The notes under the pieces were generated by a model. The model did no database searches. It worked only from the letters and a program-made list of their open reading frames with translations, and was not told the DNA's origin. A program made the position numbers and the translations under genes. A stretch of DNA of 64,000 bases from positions 4,424,453 to 4,488,452 of the forward strand of contig NC_133008.1 in the NCBI RefSeq assembly GCF_048564905.1. Reading direction: 5' to 3'. Origin of the DNA: Vicugna pacos (lineage: Eukaryota; Chordata; Mammalia; Artiodactyla; Camelidae). This document shows positions 60,611 to 64,000 of this stretch, piece after piece (the stretch's first letter is position 1; each line of letters begins with the position of its first letter).

Positions 60611-61044
60611 GAGAAGAAGTCACAGTCACTCTGTCAGCCTCTCACTGTGCGCTCTGTGCTTTGAGAGGTTGTGTGTTTGGTGAAAGTCCCGCCCAAACCC
60701 TAGGGTCTAGATGAACTGTTGTTCCTTTTCTTTTCCTTCCTTTTCCTCTTCCCCTTCTCTGTGTCCCATGTTTAGGTAGCAGATTCCTCTATTTCAGGGA
60801 ATACGGGCCTTTCTAGTAAAAGGACAGGCGGAACGCGGAGAGGTGGGGCCCGGAGGGGGTCTGGGGCGTCTGTGCAGCGCTGCTTCCCTGCGTTTCTGCA
60901 TCCGGTCCCGTCAGTGCACGAAGTCAGCCTTCCTCTTCCTTCCTGTGTCATCGGGTCTCTGTTTTAAGGGAAAACATTTTTACGCGTGTTTTTTCACTTA
61001 CGTGTTTCGTTCAGATGCTTGTTGCTTTTCTCCCTGTGCTTCAG

Positions 61045-61258
61045 AGTTCCGAGGAGAGAATTCAGCAATGCAGCCTCCTCTCCGAGCTCTACGAGTTGAT
61101 CGGCTTCCACTGCAAGTCCACCTTCTTCAAGCGGGTGGCCCCCGTGCGGCACGCGGCCCCCGGCATCCCGGAGCCTGGCGGGAAGGCCTGCTCCCGACTC
61201 CTCCTGCAGACGCTTCCTGGCTACATTCTGTCGCTGGATCTGCAGGACTTCAGCAAAG
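61045..61258 (+). pseudogene. TRAPPC9: TRAPPC9-like exon 7, fully open
   Basis: The acceptor ttctccctgtgcttcag (ends 61044) and donor aaag|gtgttt (61259) frame 214 bases with no stop. The block reads [60 protein letters not shown] and [11 protein letters not shown]. It matches human TRAPPC9 at about 50 of 71 positions, with [19 protein letters not shown] and DFSK conserved. GC content is higher than in the surroundings. It is the best-preserved exon of this copy. Openness over 71 codons is suggestive but could be chance in GC-rich sequence. Confidence 0.9.
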
Positions 61259-61353
61259 GTGTTTGAATTAAAACATTGCTTCAGTCCCATTAACCATGCC
61301 TGGATTGGGCCCTGCTGTCCTGTCTCTCAGGGTGAATTTTGATTCGTGTAGAA

Positions 61354-61550
61354 CAGGGCTCAGCAGACTTTTTCTGTCAAGGGCTTGGGGGTAAATATTT
61401 CAGGGTCTGCAAACCTCCTGATCTCTGGTGCAGCTGCTCAGCCCTGCTGTTCAGACGCCAGAGCAGCCGGACAGTCCACACACCCACAGAGCTTTACTCA
61501 CAGCGGTGGCTCGGGCTGGACTGGGTGTATGAACTGCAGTTTGTCCCCAC
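61354..61550 (+). mobile_element. hAT/Charlie-type short DNA transposon
   Basis: Starts cagggctcagcagacttttt, continues ctgtcaagggcttgggggta and aatatttcagggtctgcaaa, and ends near gaactgcagtttgtcccc. This follows the mammalian consensus that begins caggggtcggcaaactt and ends with its inverted repeat. It lies about 100 bases after the exon 7 donor. Confidence 0.7.
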
Positions 61551-62545
61551 AGCCTCCTCACTGTTGACACCTGCAGTAGAGCGTGCATTTGTGACAATGG
61601 TTGAACTTACACTGACACGTCATCATCACCCAGAGCCCATACTTGACACTAGGATTTACACTTGGTGGTGTGCACTCTGTGGGTTTGGACAGATGTGCAA
61701 TGACATGTATCCACCATCACAGCATCATACAGAGTCATCTGTCTTAGTGACCTTAAAATGCTCCGTGCTGCACCTCATTCTTTGCTCCTTCCCCCTAGCC
61801 TCCGACTGCCACTGATCTTTTAGTCTCTGTGGTTTTCCCTTTCCCAGAACACCATACAGGTGGAATCAGACAGTTGCAGAACCTTCCCAGATTGGCTTCT
61901 TTCACTTAGTAATATGCATTTAAGGTTCCTCCATGTCTTTCCATGCCTTGATAACTCATTTCATTTAAGCACCAAATAATAGTCCATTTTCTGTCTGGAC
62001 CACAGTTTATCCATTCACCTACTGAAGAAGAGCTTAGTTGCTTCTGAGTTCTGGTGATTATGAATAAATCTGCTATTAACATCTGTATGCAGATTTGTGT
62101 GTGGACATAAGTTTCCATTTCATCGAGTAAACACCAAGGAGCACAGTTGCTGGATCATATGATAGAAGTACGTTTAGTTTTGTAAAAAATTGCCAGACCG
62201 TCTTCCAAAGTATGTGGGCCATTTTACATTGCCACCAACAATGCATTAGAATTCCTGACGCTCCACATCCTCACCAGCATTCGGAGCTGTCAGTGTTCTG
62301 CATTTTGGCAGTTCTGACAGGTATGCAGTGACATCTCTCTGTTTCACTCTGCTTCCCCTTGATGACAGATGCTATGGAGCACCTTTCCATAGGCTTCTTT
62401 GACATCTAGATTTCTTCTTTGATGAGGTGTGTGTTCAGGTATTTTGCTCATTTTTTAATCAGATTATTCATCTTTCTTGATGAGTTTAAAGAAGTTTTGG
62501 TATATTGTGGTTATCAGCCCTTTATCAGTGTGTCCCCGCCCTTCA
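61551..62545 (-). mobile_element. Old L1 3' region
   Basis: Reverse L1M tail: catacaggtggaatcagaca, ttcacttagtaatatgcatt, tttatccattcacctactga, gctggatcatatgatagaag, gccagaccgtcttccaaagt and catcctcaccagcattcgg in order over about 1 kb. Decayed, no coding kept. Confidence 0.85.
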
Positions 62546-63734
62546 CCTGCAGCACCGGAGTTGTCATTTGGGTCTCAGTGGAGTGTCAGCTCTTCAAAGA
62601 GGTTCCCTGTCTTCCCTCAGCCTAAATACTGTCTTGTATTTTTCACTTTCATTGACTGATTTTGTTCTTTTTAAATAGCATTTCCCATTATTTGTAAGTA
62701 CATTAAAAAAAGGGCAATGATTGAACACCACCTCCCCCACCAGGCTGTGTGCCCTGTGAGAGCAGAGGCCCTGTCCCCACTCACCGTTTCCCATGACAGC
62801 ACATGGCACATGTCCGTGTAAAAGTGTGTAACGTGGGGCCAAACCTGATGAGCAGCTATGACGACATGTGTTGTCTACCATTTATTGAGTAGACTTTGTT
62901 TCTGACCTTAATTATTAAATCACATGAATGAAACTTGTTTGTTTTGAAAAATAAAACAACAAAGCACACCTCAATGTGATTGGTACTTTGTACTTAGCCT
63001 TCTGACCCAGGAGGTGATGTTCACCATCATTTTTTGGAGGAGGTTGGGGAGGTAAAGTAAGAGAGTTAAATCAAATAAAGCAAAAATGATAACTATCAGT
63101 TGGCTTTATTTTCACTAACATAAAAGTTACTTTAAACCCAATCTCAGCTGTTATTCTGTTGTTTTAAACATTTCTCATAGAATTAAATGGAAGCTCACTA
63201 AACCCTGAAAGGGAAATTGTGTGCTCATGTCCTGAAAATTGTTTATGTCTATTTCTTGAAATGCAAATTTTCCCTGCTGGTTACAGAAAGTCGAGGCGGG
63301 AACACAGCAGTGCACTGTGTGTGTCTGCCAGCTTCTCGGGCTGCTCGCTGTCATTTTCATTTTCTTGTGTTGCAGTTTATGACGGTTTTCCATGAGATAT
63401 ATTGCTCAGCCTTTTCCTGAATGAAGGATTGAATTTTCCACAGGAAATCTTATGAAAGAGAGTGACAAGGCACATGGGTTTCCCAAAAAGGAATAGTTGA
63501 TGTAATAAACTCTCACAATGGTGAACTATTTTAATACAAGCCAGTTGAAAATTTTATCATTAGGTCATATGCCACAAATCTGTTAAGAATAAAAAGATTC
63601 AAATTTTATAGAAGAAGCAGTTTGAATCAAGTAGAAATTATGATTTGTACACTATGTCTTGTTAGAACTTATACTCAGTCTTATCATAATCGCCTGTGGT
63701 AGGAACTGGATCATTATTTGTTTATTAAAATAAA
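62546..63734. other. Intron or flanking sequence, nothing recognised
   Basis: AT-rich. No TRAPPC9-like block was found here; the next human exon begins THRGWAAVQ. Confidence 0.5.
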
Positions 63735-64000
63735 AATCCATCACATCAACTAGAGAAAGGACAAAAACCACATGATCATCTCAATCAATGCAGAAAAAGC
63801 ATTTGATAAAATTCAACACCCATTTATGATAAAAACTATCACCAAAGTGGGTATAGAGGGAACATATCTCAAATTAATAAAAGCCATATATGACAAACCT
63901 ACAGCCAGCATAGTTCTCAATGGTGAAAAACTGAAAAGCTTCCCACTAAAATCTGGGACAAGACAAGGATGCCCACTATCACCACTCCTATTCAACATAG
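63735..64000 (+). mobile_element. L1 ORF2 reverse transcriptase segment, runs off the window
   Basis: From 63774 the frame reads [60 protein letters not shown] and [17 protein letters not shown]. This is the L1 reverse transcriptase, including the conserved AEKAFDKI and [13 protein letters not shown] motifs. A stop (tag) lies just upstream in the same frame. The abrupt left end suggests a 5'-truncated copy. It is better preserved than the other L1 pieces here. Confidence 0.92.

Larger units (their letters stand above)
5519..61258 (+). pseudogene. TRAPPC9: TRAPPC9 (NIBP) unprocessed pseudogene, 5' part, five exons seen
   Basis: TRAPPC9 is a large (about 1,150-residue) subunit of the TRAPPII complex, a tether and Rab exchange factor acting at the Golgi and in recycling traffic. 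It is also linked to NF-kB signalling. Five blocks on the + strand match human TRAPPC9, as I know it, in order: residues 1-195, ~205-244, a segment starting at the GALTTNG motif, the LEACIKAV segment and the ELYELIGF segment. Canonical splice signals flank most blocks, so this is a duplicated gene copy and not a retrocopy. Roughly 30% of residues differ from human, far more than expected for a functional mammalian orthologue. Exon 2 and the exons at 14.4, 30.6 and 37.3 kb contain frameshifts or stops. One exon (starting ALEGLCSAS in human) was not found between 14.5 and 30.6 kb. The downstream half, if it exists, lies beyond the window. A functional TRAPPC9 is expected elsewhere in the genome. 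Confidence 0.85.

Noticed and set aside
5519-61258. A functional TRAPPC9 gene
   Set aside because: Stops and frame changes in four of five exons, a lost acceptor at 14.36 kb and ~30% residue change are not compatible with the strongly conserved functional gene.
1-64000. CRISPR arrays, operons or bacterial gene clusters
   Set aside because: No regularly spaced short repeats, and no dense collinear coding. Base composition, introns and repeats are those of a mammal.

Overview
The window reads as mammalian nuclear DNA, most likely from a camelid (camel, llama or alpaca group). The evidence is a set of tRNA-derived SINEs of the camelid Vic-1 type. Their reverse-complement heads read as a tRNA gene with A and B boxes, followed by an A-rich tail (4957-5089, 16446-16530, 21527-21660, 51455-51555, 54672-54783). 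L1 tails of the even-toed ungulate kind and many old MIR, L2 and L1M fragments agree. No bacterial or phage-like gene organisation is present, and most short open frames are chance frames or lie in repeats.

The only host gene content I can support is a broken, intron-bearing copy of the 5' half of TRAPPC9 (trafficking protein particle complex subunit 9, also called NIBP) on the + strand. Recognisable exons lie at 5519-6094 (start codon and first ~195 residues), 14365-14486, 30576-30696, 37336-37468 and 61045-61258. They are in the order of the real gene and most keep splice signals. The copy differs from human TRAPPC9 (compared from memory) at roughly 30% of residues, and carries frameshifts and premature stops in exon 2 and in the exons at 14.4, 30.6 and 37.3 kb. 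The last exon is fully open. One expected exon, between 14.5 and 30.6 kb, was not found. Introns mean this is a DNA-level duplicate and not a retrocopy. A CpG island with GC boxes and an NRF1-like site (663-1300) lies 4.2 kb upstream of the start codon, where a TRAPPC9 promoter would be expected.

The rest is intron or intergenic sequence filled with transposable elements. The largest is a decayed endogenous retrovirus on the minus strand (40690-47815) with two LTRs of about 485 bp, a polypurine tract and a tandemly repeated leader. A cleaner solo LTR (50928-51337) has a 4-bp target duplication, and the last 47 bp of a same-family LTR begin the window. A nested stack of L1, SINE and DNA-transposon insertions fills 52.3-55.6 kb. 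An L1 reverse transcriptase segment runs off the right edge.

Nothing here looks like a new multi-gene system. The points most worth a second look are the old TRAPPC9 duplicate with its surviving CpG island and open last exon, an exon-like GC-rich frame at 6687-6833 that I could not name, and a probable SINE/L1 chimeric insertion at 4881-5089.
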